From Spirochaetia bacterium (GTDB taxonomy: Bacteria; Spirochaetota; Leptospiria; Turneriellales; JAOUOS01), in the NCBI GenBank assembly GCA_029880265.1, contig JAOUOT010000009.1, positions 52,021-116,020 of the forward strand: DNA of 64,000 nucleotides, in the 5' to 3' direction. Made by a program: the position numbers and the translations under genes. How positions within the stretch are numbered: position 1 is the stretch's first letter; the number at the start of each line of letters is the position of its first letter. The notes under the pieces were generated by a model. The model was given only the letters and a program-made list of their open reading frames with translations, had not been told where the DNA came from and did no database searches. Shown one piece after another: positions 8,816 through 18,609 of this stretch.

Positions 8816-10100
8816 ATTGAAAACTCTTGTTTCAAATAAAAAACTTTTATTCTGGACAAAAAAATCGACATTATCAATTTTAGATCAGGGCGTTTTTGCC
8901 GGAGGTAATTTCTTATTAAACTTACTGCTGGCCCGCTGGCTTAAGCCCGAAGACTACGGCGTTTTCGCGCTTACATACGCTATTTTTTTGCTTTTAACCG
9001 CTTTTCATAATTCGGTTTTAGTCGAGCCTGTAAGCGTTTTCGGGCCAAAAAAGTATCTGAATAATTTAATCGAATATAAAAAAAATATTGTCGCGGTTCA
9101 TTTCTTTTTAATGACGATTTTTTCTATATTGCTTTGTCTGCCCGCCTTTTTAATTACGCACTTTTATTTTATAGAATTAAAAAGAACAATGCTTTATATG
9201 CTGCTTTCGGCGCCCTTTATTTTATTTTTTTATTTAATCAGAAAAACATTTTATATAAATTTAAATTTGAGAAAGGCTCTTTTTAGCTCTTTATTGAACC
9301 TCTTTCTTATAATGGGCCTTGTTTATATAATGTATAAAAAAGAGACGCTTTTAGTCGAATTCATATTTCCCGCGCTTGCGATAGCGTCATTTTTTTCAGG
9401 GCTCTTATTCTCATTTAATATAAAATCAATTAAGAAAGAGATTAATGTTGTTAATATAGAGAATAAAACAATCATAAAAGAAAACTGGAAATACGGCAAA
9501 TGGATTTTGGCCACGTCGTCTCTTACATGGTTATCGGGAAATTTTTATTATATAATACTGCCTTTCTGGGTAGGCTTAAGCGAAGTAGGCGCTCTAAGGG
9601 CCTACTTAAATTTGCCTTTGCCGGCCATTCATGTAATAACAGCGTTGTCTGCTCTATTTATACCGCTTATGTCGAAGCATCTTCACGAAAAAGGAATTCA
9701 AGGGGTATTTAAAGATATAAAAATCTTTCTTTTTATAGGATTTTTCTTATCAGTCGTATTTTCTTTGCTTCTGGTTCTTTTTGATAAAGAAATTCTGTTT
9801 TTATTATATAAAGGGAAATATGAGAACTATATAAATATGATATTTATTGTCGCTTTATTGCCCTTGCTCAATGTGTTAATTCAGGCGTTTGCTTCTGTGT
9901 TGCGGGTTTTAGAAAAAACAAAATATATTTTTCATTGTTATATTTTTTCGTCTATCGGGGGCCTTGTTGTTGGCGTGATACTGCTTGAAATTCTAGGGTT
10001 TGAAGGGGCTTTTTGGGGAATGCTAGTTTCTTATATGATTTCGGCGGGGGTATTGTTTATTTCAAGTTATTATTCAGGTATTCGAAAAAAAAATGATTAA
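8784..10100 (+). CDS. Polysaccharide flippase (Wzx / MATE-like oligosaccharide exporter)
   Basis: About 438 residues with 11-14 predicted hydrophobic helices. The N-terminal block LSILDQGVFAGGNFLLNLLLARWLKPEDYGVFAL is typical of the Wzx/RfbX family, which flips undecaprenyl-linked repeat units to the periplasm. Both plausible starts are TTG: 8784 (overlapping the methyltransferase by 32 bases) or 8817 (one base after its stop). The second gives MKTLVSNKKL and fits the family better in length. The name wzx is not given because loci of this type also use related exporters. The WaaL-like ligase follows on the opposite strand. Confidence 0.88.
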   Translation: MLPKKKEILNKLKTLVSNKKLLFWTKKSTLSILDQGVFAGGNFLLNLLLARWLKPEDYGVFALTYAIFLLLTAFHNSVLVEPVSVFGPKKYLNNLIEYKKNIVAVHFFLMTIFSILLCLPAFLITHFYFIELKRTMLYMLLSAPFILFFYLIRKTFYINLNLRKALFSSLLNLFLIMGLVYIMYKKETLLVEFIFPALAIASFFSGLLFSFNIKSIKKEINVVNIENKTIIKENWKYGKWILATSSLTWLSGNFYYIILPFWVGLSEVGALRAYLNLPLPAIHVITALSALFIPLMSKHLHEKGIQGVFKDIKIFLFIGFFLSVVFSLLLVLFDKEILFLLYKGKYENYINMIFIVALLPLLNVLIQAFASVLRVLEKTKYIFHCYIFSSIGGLVVGVILLEILGFEGAFWGMLVSYMISAGVLFISSYYSGIRKKND

Positions 10101-10115
10101 AAGTCTAAGACATTC

Positions 10116-11360
10116 TTATGAGTTTCTTGTTCTTGAATATTGTAAAAAAATTGCGGTTCCTATTATGGTGAAAAACGGAAAACTATTATGCGTTATCATT
10201 ACATGAGTGAAAAATGACCTTACAAAAAGAATACTGAAAACAGCGATCATTTCTATTGAAATAGATCTTCTTATTTTTTCTTTCGAATTTAATAATTCAT
10301 ATAGTAAATTATAAAATATTTTAAATAAAACAATGCCAAAAATAAAGCACCCAATTGCGCCTACATTTGTTAATAGCTCTACCCATAAACTATGGGTAGA
10401 GCCTGAGAGACTATAAAAACCCGACATTTCGGGCATTACATAGAACCTTGAACCAGCAAAAGCTCCGTATCCTAAGAGAGGATTTTTTTCTATAAAAAGC
10501 CATGCGTGCTGCCATTTTTCAACCCTGCCGCTTAAACTGTAAATCATTTCAATTTTTTGACCTCTCATGCCATAGGTTAGTAAAAAATCTCCGTAATTAA
10601 GCTCTAAGATAAAAAACATGATAAGCAATGAAATCCCTAAAAATAATCCGATTCGTTTATAAAGAATTAATACCGTAATAAATCCAAATATAAAGCCTAA
10701 TAAACCAGATCTACCCTGCGATAGTATTATTGTCGCCAGGCCCCATATCATTACCAATAGCCATTTCTTGTTTTTTTTATCAAGAAGGCGACAAAAAGCG
10801 ACTATAGAAATGATTGCGCCAAGGTGCGAAACGCTGTTTGAGTTTATTCGCGGATATACGCCGTTAAGGCTAAATGGTATCATACCCGATGAACGAATAA
10901 GCGCCTCTTCGGGCGCGATAAAAATACCTAGCCAAGTAAGCATAAGAAGAATGCCCAGCCAGCCCCACATCAAGTTTATCCATTTTTGGCAGTCTGTATC
11001 GCTGCGAAAAGATACAGCGGTATATGCCGTTAAACTGATAATTAAAGTATATTCAATGGTTCGATATCCTGTCCATAATGGATTGACCGACCATGCAAAA
11101 GATAACAATGACCAAATACAAAAAAGAGAAATCGGTACCATTATTCTAGAAAACATTACGCTCAAACGTCTTAAATAAAAAATAAATATCATTAAACCAA
11201 TAATACCGCTTGCAATGGGACGATGAATTACCGATAGTTGTAATGGAGCATCTTGTTGAACGTTTTGAAAACGATGAGCAAAAATGAGGCCGCCGATAAA
11301 AGCGATGATCCAGAAAAATTGCCATTGTCTTTTTGATAAAATTTCTGAAGTTGCTTGCAT
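10116..11360 (-). CDS. O-antigen ligase / polymerase family membrane protein (WaaL-like)
   Basis: 414 residues with about ten hydrophobic helices. A large periplasmic loop holds the conserved-looking block KNPLLGYGAFAGSRFYV followed by THSLWVELLTNVGAIG, matching the Wzy_C/WaaL pattern in which a loop His and Arg are essential. It either joins O-antigen to lipid A-core or polymerises repeat units. It is the only minus-strand gene inside a plus-strand cluster of fourteen, which suggests it was inserted or rearranged separately. Its codon use (GGCTGGC, CCC, fewer AAA runs) also looks less AT-driven than its neighbours, by eye. Confidence 0.87.
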   Translation of the reverse strand: MQATSEILSKRQWQFFWIIAFIGGLIFAHRFQNVQQDAPLQLSVIHRPIASGIIGLMIFIFYLRRLSVMFSRIMVPISLFCIWSLLSFAWSVNPLWTGYRTIEYTLIISLTAYTAVSFRSDTDCQKWINLMWGWLGILLMLTWLGIFIAPEEALIRSSGMIPFSLNGVYPRINSNSVSHLGAIISIVAFCRLLDKKNKKWLLVMIWGLATIILSQGRSGLLGFIFGFITVLILYKRIGLFLGISLLIMFFILELNYGDFLLTYGMRGQKIEMIYSLSGRVEKWQHAWLFIEKNPLLGYGAFAGSRFYVMPEMSGFYSLSGSTHSLWVELLTNVGAIGCFIFGIVLFKIFYNLLYELLNSKEKIRRSISIEMIAVFSILFVRSFFTHVMITHNSFPFFTIIGTAIFLQYSRTRNS

Positions 11361-11492
11361 TTAATATACCATGATAAATTTTAATTACTTGTCAATTAAA
11401 AAACACTTCACATCACGTCAAAAAAGGAAGTTATCTATTTTTTTATTTATTATTTGCGTATTTAAGAACAATAAATTATTTTGAATGTAAAA

Positions 11493-12587
11493 ATGAAACT
11501 GGCCTTTTTATCATTGTACAAAACCTTTGATTATTCACAAGTTGGCGGTACCGATTCTATGATGAGAAGACTGGCCGAAGGTTTATTAGAAAATCAAAAA
11601 AAAATAGAAATAGAATTTATTTTTTACGGGGGGGGCGAAAACAATAAACGCATAGCGCATAATTCAAGATTTTCATCGGCATACTTTGAATCTCTTGAAG
11701 CCTCTTTAAGGTACATAAAGTCAAATGATTTTTATCATGTGATCGCGTGCTATCTTTTGCCAAAAGACAGGCTAAAATACGCTTTTTTTAGAAAAAAAAA
11801 CAAAAATAAAAAATATCACAGTATTATATTCTTTTATCCCGAATCAAGAATAAAAAGAGTTCTTAAGTTTTTAGAGTATATTCTTTTTTCTTATAACGGT
11901 TCGGTGTTTTGCGTTTCAAAAAGGCAGTATTCTTATTTAAGAAGATTTGTTAAAAAACTGGTTTTACTGCCCCCTTCGGTTACAAAGTCTTATTTTCTAA
12001 AACCAGGGCAAAAAATGTTTAAGAAAAAAATTCAAGTCGCTTTTTTAGGGAGAATTGACGCCAGAAAAGGAATTGATAAAGTTATTTCTTTGTTTCATAA
12101 ACTGAGTGAAGATAAACGTTTTGTATGCTCTATCTATGGCATTGTGATTCAATCTGATAAAGAAGCTTATGAGATTTACAAGTCTTTAAAAAAACAAAAA
12201 GAAATAAAGTTTATTGAAATAGACAGAAAAGATTATAACGATAAAATAGATAAAAAAGTAAGAGATCTCCTGAAAAATACCGATGTATTTTTACAGCCCT
12301 ATCAAAACCTTGACAGCACCGTAGATATGCCGCTTTTAATTTTAGAGGCGATGGCTTCGCTTTGTTTGATAATCACAACGCCCGCGGGAGATGTCGCCGA
12401 GATATATGGTAGTCAAAATTTTGTCGTTAAAAAAGACAGCTTCGCAGAAACCGCGTTTGAAATAATTAATAGATTAGATAAAAAAACTCTTTTTGTCGAA
12501 AGAAAAAGGCTTTATAAGCGGGCCGCTGAATTAACGTTTAACAATCTTTATATCGCAAAGCGTTTTTTAAATGAAATTAATAACTAA
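11493..12587 (+). CDS. Glycosyltransferase, GT4-like
   Basis: 364 residues from ATG 11493, preferred to the upstream TTG at 11481. The C-terminal domain has VAFLGRIDARKGIDKVISLF and then PLLILEAMASLCLIITTPAGDVAEI, the donor-binding E-x7-E type region of GT4 retaining glycosyltransferases. The N-terminal domain (SLYKTFDYSQVGGTDSMMRR) has the acceptor-side GG loop. It is probably a cytosolic enzyme adding a sugar to the lipid-linked repeat unit. It overlaps the next gene by 17 bases, indicating translational coupling. Confidence 0.88.
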   Translation: MKLAFLSLYKTFDYSQVGGTDSMMRRLAEGLLENQKKIEIEFIFYGGGENNKRIAHNSRFSSAYFESLEASLRYIKSNDFYHVIACYLLPKDRLKYAFFRKKNKNKKYHSIIFFYPESRIKRVLKFLEYILFSYNGSVFCVSKRQYSYLRRFVKKLVLLPPSVTKSYFLKPGQKMFKKKIQVAFLGRIDARKGIDKVISLFHKLSEDKRFVCSIYGIVIQSDKEAYEIYKSLKKQKEIKFIEIDRKDYNDKIDKKVRDLLKNTDVFLQPYQNLDSTVDMPLLILEAMASLCLIITTPAGDVAEIYGSQNFVVKKDSFAETAFEIINRLDKKTLFVERKRLYKRAAELTFNNLYIAKRFLNEINN

Positions 12588-13947
12588 AAAAAACATTAAG
12601 AAAGAATTTTTAGTAAATCTGTTTTCAGAATTAAAACACGCGAACATTGTATACTGCGTACTGGGCGGCTATGAGAATCTGCCTGAGAAAACCGGCAATG
12701 ATCTCGATATCTGGATAAAACCGTCAGACGCTTCAAGTTTCACGACAATACTAAAGAAAACGGCCAGGAATCAAAACTGGAAAATAACAGTTCCTAATGT
12801 TTCGCCGCGGTTAAGTTCTTATGAGAAAAAATATTATCTTATCAATAATCAAAACGTTCTTGAAGTCATTCATCTTGATTGCTGGAGTTTTTTACACTGG
12901 CGCGGAATTCCCTTTGTTAACGAAAAGAAAATTCCCAAATTTATTTTAACTCACAGTAAAAACTTTCAATATTTATCGCCGAATGTTCAAATCATGATAT
13001 CTGCGCTTAAAGACCTTTTGTATAAGAATAAAATAGAAGAGAAAAGAAAATCTCTGATAAAACATGATTTTAAATTGCAGAGAAAAGAAGCCGCACTGCC
13101 GTTTATAAAACCTATAGGAAAAAACAGAGCCGATTATGTTGCCGAATGTCTTTCAGAAAGAAAATGGGAAGACCTTGAGAAAAAAGTGTCAGCGATAAAA
13201 ATAAAATTAGTTTTCAGGGCGATATTCGTTAATCATATCAAACAGCTTTATTGGCTGCTTAAGTATTGGGGAGGCATATTCAATCTTTTATTAATTAAAA
13301 AATACGGATTGTTTATTGTTTTTATAGGTCCCGACGGCGCCGGAAAAACAACTCTCGCAAAAAAAATACTTTCTTCAGAGAAGTTTTCAAAGCTTTATAA
13401 AGATAAATATTATTTTCACAGCAGATTTCCCTTTCTGCCCGCGTTAAGAAAAGTCGTCGAACTTTTTGGGAAAAATTCTGTAGAAACAAAAATTAAAATA
13501 GAAGAAGAAAACGACTATGCGAAAGAACTTGCGCCTTTAGGTTTATTAAGAAGTATGATTTATCCTATATATTACGGCATCAACGCGCTTTTAGGCTATT
13601 TTTGGCTCTTTCAAAAAAAAAGAATTCGGGGGGGCAGTTTAATTGTTTTTGACAGATATTTTTACGAGTATAAAATTCAAAAAGAATTTATCAGATGCCC
13701 GAGAATATTATTGAATATTTTAGAATTTTTTATACCACGGCCCGACGTTATTGTTTTCGCCAAAGATAAGGCCGAAAATATTTATTTAAGAAAAAAAGAG
13801 CTGCCGCTTGATGAAATAAAAAGACAGCTTAGAGAATGCGAAAAAATCGTAAAAAAGAATAAAAAGAGTATTATTATTAATACAGGCTCTTCGATAAATA
13901 TCGCGGCGGTTGATTTAGAAAAAAAAATCGCGCAGTTTGTTCGATAA
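12571..13947 (+). CDS. Nucleotidyltransferase-like plus thymidylate-kinase-like fusion protein
   Basis: 458 residues in two parts. Residues 1 to about 180 resemble a minimal nucleotidyltransferase fold: YCVLGGYENLPEKTGNDLDIWI has the GG-x-DxD-like hallmark. After a basic linker and a hydrophobic stretch comes a P-loop kinase domain starting near residue 245 (VFIGPDGAGKTTLAKKIL) with a DRY motif (IVFDRYFYEYKIQ), as in thymidylate-kinase-like enzymes. Such proteins occur in capsule and O-antigen loci and probably phosphorylate or activate a sugar or lipid carrier rather than dTMP. A genuine tmk is present at 37242. The gene lies between two GT4 genes and overlaps the upstream one. Confidence 0.7.
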   Translation: MKLITKKNIKKEFLVNLFSELKHANIVYCVLGGYENLPEKTGNDLDIWIKPSDASSFTTILKKTARNQNWKITVPNVSPRLSSYEKKYYLINNQNVLEVIHLDCWSFLHWRGIPFVNEKKIPKFILTHSKNFQYLSPNVQIMISALKDLLYKNKIEEKRKSLIKHDFKLQRKEAALPFIKPIGKNRADYVAECLSERKWEDLEKKVSAIKIKLVFRAIFVNHIKQLYWLLKYWGGIFNLLLIKKYGLFIVFIGPDGAGKTTLAKKILSSEKFSKLYKDKYYFHSRFPFLPALRKVVELFGKNSVETKIKIEEENDYAKELAPLGLLRSMIYPIYYGINALLGYFWLFQKKRIRGGSLIVFDRYFYEYKIQKEFIRCPRILLNILEFFIPRPDVIVFAKDKAENIYLRKKELPLDEIKRQLRECEKIVKKNKKSIIINTGSSINIAAVDLEKKIAQFVR

Positions 13948-13957
13948 AGAAATTGAA

Positions 13958-15178
13958 ATGAAAGTATTGCATATTGTTCCATGGTATGAGCCGGCATGGT
14001 CGGCGGGGGGTACGGCAACTGCGGTCAGTATATTGTGCCGCTCGCTCGCAAAACAGGGAGTTGATATTACGGTATATACAACCGATGACGCCGGTCAAGA
14101 TAAACGCTTGAAAATACCCTTGGTGCAGCCGGTTGTTTTAGGCAAGGTTAAGGTTTTTTATTTTAAGTGTAAATTTATAGGAAATTATAAATCGGCCTTT
14201 TATTCAAGAGGGCTCTCGAGAGCTTTAAAAGAAAATATTAAAAATTTTGACCTGGTGCATATTTCTGGCGCAAGACACTGGCACGGCTATAAAGCGGTAA
14301 AATTGGCGCATAAACACAAAATTCCTGTAATGTTTACGGCCCATGGAAGCCTCATGAATTCATCAATTTTAGAAATCGGGAATATTTGGTTAAAAAAACT
14401 GTATATATCTTTTTTTGATAAGAGAGTCTTAAAAAAAGTATCGGCTTTTCATTTTCTTTGCGAAGGAGAAAGAGAAGCGTCGGTTAATTCGACTTTTAAT
14501 AAGCCGTCTTTTATTGCGTCTAATGGAATCGACATTCATTATTTCAGGCGCGATAAAAATACTCGGTTTCATCTGAGAAAAAAATATAATCTCGATGATA
14601 AGTCAATTGCGCTAATCTATACGGGTAGAATACATCCGGTTAAAAATCTTCATTTGATTATTGAAGCTTTAAATAAAATAAATTCAAACTCGAATGAAAA
14701 AATATATTTTTTTATTGTCGGCGCTGTATCTGACATAAGTTATTTAGAATTTCTAAATAACTTGATAAGCAAAAAGATAAAAGAAAATATTATATTTATT
14801 AAATCGGTTCCTCCCAAAAAAATTGTCGAATGGTACACTATGGCCGATTTATTTGTAATGCCAAGCAAAGTAGAAGGGGTCAGTATGTCTTTAATTGAGG
14901 CAATGTCGTCTTCTCTGCCGTGTCTTGTCTCTGACAGAGTCGCTAATTTTCGAGAGATTCAAAAAGACAAGGCGGGCATGATTGTAAAACCGAATCTTGA
15001 ATCTGTAACCGCGGCTTTAAAAAAGATATTGAAAAATAAGTCTCTATTAAAAAAACTGTCAGAAAACGCGAGAAGAACGGCTGAAAAAAGATACGATAAA
15101 GAGATAACGGTAAAAAAAATATTAAAAGAGTATGAAAAAATATTAAGAAATGAGCGTAATACAAAAAATATTAAATAA
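13958..15178 (+). CDS. Glycosyltransferase, GT4 family
   Basis: 406 residues from ATG 13958 (MKVLHIVPWYEPAWSAGGTA), chosen over the TTG at 13937 because the family begins exactly here. The acceptor loop is SAGGTATAVSILCRSL. The donor domain has LIYTGRIHPVKNLHLIIEAL and PSKVEGVSMSLIEAMSSSLPC, i.e. EGVSMSLIEAM with the E-x7-E motif. This is a clear retaining GT4 enzyme of the WcaI/RfaB kind. It starts 10 bases after the kinase fusion and overlaps the FkbM gene by 29 bases. Confidence 0.93.
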   Translation: MKVLHIVPWYEPAWSAGGTATAVSILCRSLAKQGVDITVYTTDDAGQDKRLKIPLVQPVVLGKVKVFYFKCKFIGNYKSAFYSRGLSRALKENIKNFDLVHISGARHWHGYKAVKLAHKHKIPVMFTAHGSLMNSSILEIGNIWLKKLYISFFDKRVLKKVSAFHFLCEGEREASVNSTFNKPSFIASNGIDIHYFRRDKNTRFHLRKKYNLDDKSIALIYTGRIHPVKNLHLIIEALNKINSNSNEKIYFFIVGAVSDISYLEFLNNLISKKIKENIIFIKSVPPKKIVEWYTMADLFVMPSKVEGVSMSLIEAMSSSLPCLVSDRVANFREIQKDKAGMIVKPNLESVTAALKKILKNKSLLKKLSENARRTAEKRYDKEITVKKILKEYEKILRNERNTKNIK

Positions 15179-16040
15179 AATATGGGGTCTTGGCGCTTCG
15201 CTGGCAAATATGGCGCAAAGGCATAAATTGCTAAACAGCAGAGCGAGAACAGTATTTAGAAAACTGGGGCACCTTTTGATTCCTAAACCTAAAGAAAGAA
15301 TGACGCTCTCTTTGCCATGGAAAATGAAAATAATTACGCCGCCGGGCTTTAGGGGCGGTAGAAGCTATACTGCCGGCGTCTATGAAGAAGATTTAACAAA
15401 TTTGTTTAAAAAAATAATAAAACAGAGCGATACGGTTGTAGACTGCGGAGCTTTACTCGGCTATTATACTCTTCTTGCTTCTTCTCTCGCTGGCCCTGAA
15501 GGAAAAGTATACAGTTTTGAACCCGAAGCGAAAAGCTGTGAATATCTCAAAGAAAACATTGAAATAAATAAGTTAAAGAACGTTATTTGCGTTAATAAGG
15601 CGCTCTCAGAGAAAACCGGATTTGCTCAATTTGCAAGCAGCGAAAGCAAATCAATTGGTACGGTGGGCGGTTTTTTATCTTATGATGAGAATGAAGAAAA
15701 TACAAATAAAATAGAAACTGTAAGTTTTGACGACTATTTCAAAAAGCTGAATTGGCCCCCTGTTGATTTTATTAAAATGGATATTGACGGAGCCGAGAAA
15801 TACGCCCTGCTTGGAATGAAACAGCTGAGTAAAAAAAATTCTAAATTAAAAATGGTAATGGAAGTAGATCATAACGCTATTAAAAATTCAAAAAGTAATC
15901 CAAAAGAATTATGCGATATTTTAATGGGTTTAGGTTTTAGAAAAGGTTTTGTCGTTGAAAAAAAACTTCAGGAATTTTCGTTAAAAGACGGGTTTCTTTA
16001 CTTGAAATCGCACTATAATGTTTTACTGACAAAAGAATAA
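15150..16040 (+). CDS. FkbM-family methyltransferase
   Basis: 296 residues. The FkbM-type core starts near residue 90: VVDCGALLGYYTLLASSLAG, then VYSFEPEAKSCEYLKENIEIN (the FEP motif that marks the family) and PVDFIKMDIDGAEKYALLGM (the KxDIxGxE motif). These enzymes are SAM-dependent O-methyltransferases often found in glycan loci. ATG 15150 overlaps the preceding GT4 gene by 29 bases and the next methyltransferase starts immediately after its stop, so the three are translated as one unit. Confidence 0.92.
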   Translation: MSVIQKILNKIWGLGASLANMAQRHKLLNSRARTVFRKLGHLLIPKPKERMTLSLPWKMKIITPPGFRGGRSYTAGVYEEDLTNLFKKIIKQSDTVVDCGALLGYYTLLASSLAGPEGKVYSFEPEAKSCEYLKENIEINKLKNVICVNKALSEKTGFAQFASSESKSIGTVGGFLSYDENEENTNKIETVSFDDYFKKLNWPPVDFIKMDIDGAEKYALLGMKQLSKKNSKLKMVMEVDHNAIKNSKSNPKELCDILMGLGFRKGFVVEKKLQEFSLKDGFLYLKSHYNVLLTKE

Positions 16041-16715
16041 ATGCTAAACATGAAAAATAAATTAAAATATTTTATGAAAGGAGTCTCATACCGTATATGG
16101 AAGAAGCTTTTAAAAAAAAATACCAAATATACCAGGCATGATTCGGTAAAAATATTAGAAGCGGGCTGCGGTTCGGGAGCTTTGATCTTAAGCTTAAAAA
16201 AGTGGTATAAAAATTCTAAGATCATAATCGGCGATTTAGAAATAAATTCGACGGTGAAAGATAAAGAAATAATAGAAAATCATAAGCTCTTGCAGTTTGA
16301 CGCGCACAGACTTCCTTTTGCAGATAAATCGTTTAATATTATTTTTTCTCTTCAGGTGCTCGAGCATTTAAGAGAACCCGAAAAGTTTATTTCTGAATGC
16401 AAGAGGCTCTTAACAGACGAGGGTATTGTTATTTTAAGCACTCCGAATATCGAAAGTATAGGGGCCAAAATCATGAAGAAAAGATGGGTGGGGTTTGATG
16501 TCGAACACATATCTTTGAAGTCGGCTTTGACATGGCGCGAGATACTTTTACGACACGATTTAAAAATCATAAAAGACGGAACTACGGGCATTTCAGGGAT
16601 ATCTTTATTTAGGGTTTTCCCTTTTAATTTAATAAATTATATACCCTTGGCCGTTTTTGGATTTTTCCCCTGGTATCAAGGCGAAAGCTATATGGTAATG
16701 GCTCAAAAAAAATAA
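16041..16715 (+). CDS. SAM-dependent methyltransferase (class I)
   Basis: 224 residues starting directly after the FkbM stop codon. Motif I is ILEAGCGSGALILSLKKW. The acidic loop is IIGDLEIN, followed by FNIIFSLQVLEHL and LLTDEGIVILSTPN. These are the Methyltransf_11/23 landmarks. It sits among sugar-modifying genes and is probably a glycan or lipid-carrier methyltransferase. A second in-frame ATG at 16050 is an alternative start. Confidence 0.88.
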   Translation: MLNMKNKLKYFMKGVSYRIWKKLLKKNTKYTRHDSVKILEAGCGSGALILSLKKWYKNSKIIIGDLEINSTVKDKEIIENHKLLQFDAHRLPFADKSFNIIFSLQVLEHLREPEKFISECKRLLTDEGIVILSTPNIESIGAKIMKKRWVGFDVEHISLKSALTWREILLRHDLKIIKDGTTGISGISLFRVFPFNLINYIPLAVFGFFPWYQGESYMVMAQKK

Positions 16716-16748
16716 TGGAGAAAATATGAATTTTTCAGATATGGCGTT

Positions 16749-17870
16749 ATGAAAAAAAATAAGAAAAAAAATATTTTTATTTTGAGTCTAAAGTACGCCC
16801 CCGGGCTTCTTAAAGAATTTTTTGTTTTAGGGAATAATATAAGAAAGCAAAACGCAAATGTGCGCTATATGCTTTCTGAAAAATATAAAGCGTTAACAAA
16901 AGAGAATAAAGATATTGACTATGTTTCAAACGCCGCAAATAATCTTGAAATGATTTTAGAGACGTTTTCAGGAAGTCTCTTAAAAACAATTTTAGAAATA
17001 TTCAACGAAACTGCGCCCGATGTCATTCTTTTTTATAATCCGCATTTGCTAAACCCGATACTTTCAAAAAAACTGAAGAAAATATATCCCGATGCTAAGA
17101 TTATGCTGTATTTGCACGACCCTTATAAGCCAGAGAAGAAAAGCTATGGCATAAAAAAATCTCTTTATTATACATTTGTCGAACGGGTGCAGAAAAAGAC
17201 GGTAAAATATATGGATCATGTAATTTCTCCGTCTCAAAGATCAAGCGAACTATTTCTTAGGTATTATAAAAACTTTTCAGGAAAAAACCATATAGCTCCT
17301 CTTATTTTGCCCGATAAGAAAGAAAAGAAAACAAAACCTCTTTATTTTACCATTGTCGGGCATGCTCATTTTGCAAGCGGGCATGACGATTTTTTTCGAT
17401 TGATTAAATTTACCGTTAATAATAAGCTTTCGTTTCATTACGCCATTATAAGTTCGAGTAATATTGATAGATATATGAATTCTTTAACCAAAGAAGAAAA
17501 GTCTTTCTTAAAGGTCATAAATAAGCCGGTTATAACCGACGATGAAATAGACGATTTAGTTTCTGAAAGTTTTGCCGTATTCAGGTTCGATAAAGAAGTT
17601 ACCCAAAGCGGAGTTATACCCGTCGCTTACAGAAAAGGAGTTCCCGTGATTGTAAGAAATATACCGGGCTTAGGTCAGCATGTAGATCATAAAAAAAGCG
17701 GCTATGTTATTTCTGAAAAATTTTCGGTTAATGAAGCTATAGAAGCAATGAAGTTTGTCAAAGAAAATTTTAATATGCTGACAAAAAAATCTAAAGATAA
17801 ATTCAACGGGATATGGTCAGAAAAAAATTGGATAAACTATTATTCATGGTTAAAAAAAATTATCTTATAA
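16749..17870 (+). CDS. Glycosyltransferase-like protein (GT-B fold)
   Basis: 373 residues. The N-terminal part has Rossmann-like ILSLKYAPGLLKEFFVLGNN and ILFYNPHLLNPILSKKL. The C-terminal part has FTIVGHAHFASGHDDFFRLI and SFAVFRFDKEVTQSGVIPVAYRKG, where QSGVIPVAYRKGVPVIV occupies the donor-site position. It is more divergent than the two GT4 enzymes upstream. A short overlapping frame (ATGAATTTTTCAGATATGGCGTTATGA) runs into its start ATG and might couple translation, but is probably chance. Confidence 0.65.
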   Translation: MKKNKKKNIFILSLKYAPGLLKEFFVLGNNIRKQNANVRYMLSEKYKALTKENKDIDYVSNAANNLEMILETFSGSLLKTILEIFNETAPDVILFYNPHLLNPILSKKLKKIYPDAKIMLYLHDPYKPEKKSYGIKKSLYYTFVERVQKKTVKYMDHVISPSQRSSELFLRYYKNFSGKNHIAPLILPDKKEKKTKPLYFTIVGHAHFASGHDDFFRLIKFTVNNKLSFHYAIISSSNIDRYMNSLTKEEKSFLKVINKPVITDDEIDDLVSESFAVFRFDKEVTQSGVIPVAYRKGVPVIVRNIPGLGQHVDHKKSGYVISEKFSVNEAIEAMKFVKENFNMLTKKSKDKFNGIWSEKNWINYYSWLKKIIL

Positions 17871-17898
17871 AAGATGAAATTACCTGCGGGGCAATTAT

Positions 17899-18609
17899 AT
17901 GAAATTAACTGACAAAGAATTCTGGAAAGCAAGCTGGAAAAAGTATGGCATTACCGATTGGGTTGATGAAGAACAGGAATTTGTTCCTGAATGGCATAAT
18001 GTTCTATATAAGACTCTTTTAGAATATAAAGGTAAAGATTATTTTGAGATAGGGTGTTTTCCCGGTAGATATTTGAATTATTTTTACAAAATGTATGGGA
18101 TGAAAATCAATGGCATTGAATTTCTGGCGTTTAATAAAAAAAAATCAGCTTTTAAAATATATACCGGAGATTTTTTACAGTTTCATTCGAAAAAAAAATA
18201 TGATCTGGTTTGCTCATTTGGTTTTGTGGAGCACTTTAAAGATTTTCCTTTTATTATTAAAAAACATATTGATATAGTCAATCCTAATGGTATTGTTCTT
18301 ATTGTAATTCCTAATTTTGTACATGGTTTGCGCTTTTTTATTCGAAGAAAACTGGATAAAGAATTATTTCAAATTCATTTTCAAAATTCAATGAATATTA
18401 AGATTCTTAAAAATGAGTTAAGCAAATTGGCAAATATTGATTTTTCAATTAATAGATTAAAATTTTCAGATAAGTATTTTTATCAAGTAAGTAAGACAAA
18501 GAAAAAAATCGGAAAATTCTTATCTTTTTTTATAAGAATGATACCGCCATTAGATAGGGGGTTATCCGCAGAGATTATTGTATTAATAAGACCGAGAAAA
18601 AATAAATAA
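17899..18609 (+). CDS. Divergent SAM-dependent methyltransferase-like protein
   Basis: 236 residues. A weak motif I is YFEIGCFPGRYLNYFYKM, where the usual GxGxG is replaced by GCFPG. Then come YDLVCSFGFVEHF and IVNPNGIVLIVIPNF, the standard motif IV and V region. The C-terminal half is basic and aromatic. The gene is markedly more AT-rich than the upstream genes (few GCC, GGC or CGC codons), suggesting separate acquisition. It ends the first polysaccharide block; a 205-base spacer with a promoter follows. Confidence 0.7.
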   Translation: MKLTDKEFWKASWKKYGITDWVDEEQEFVPEWHNVLYKTLLEYKGKDYFEIGCFPGRYLNYFYKMYGMKINGIEFLAFNKKKSAFKIYTGDFLQFHSKKKYDLVCSFGFVEHFKDFPFIIKKHIDIVNPNGIVLIVIPNFVHGLRFFIRRKLDKELFQIHFQNSMNIKILKNELSKLANIDFSINRLKFSDKYFYQVSKTKKKIGKFLSFFIRMIPPLDRGLSAEIIVLIRPRKNK

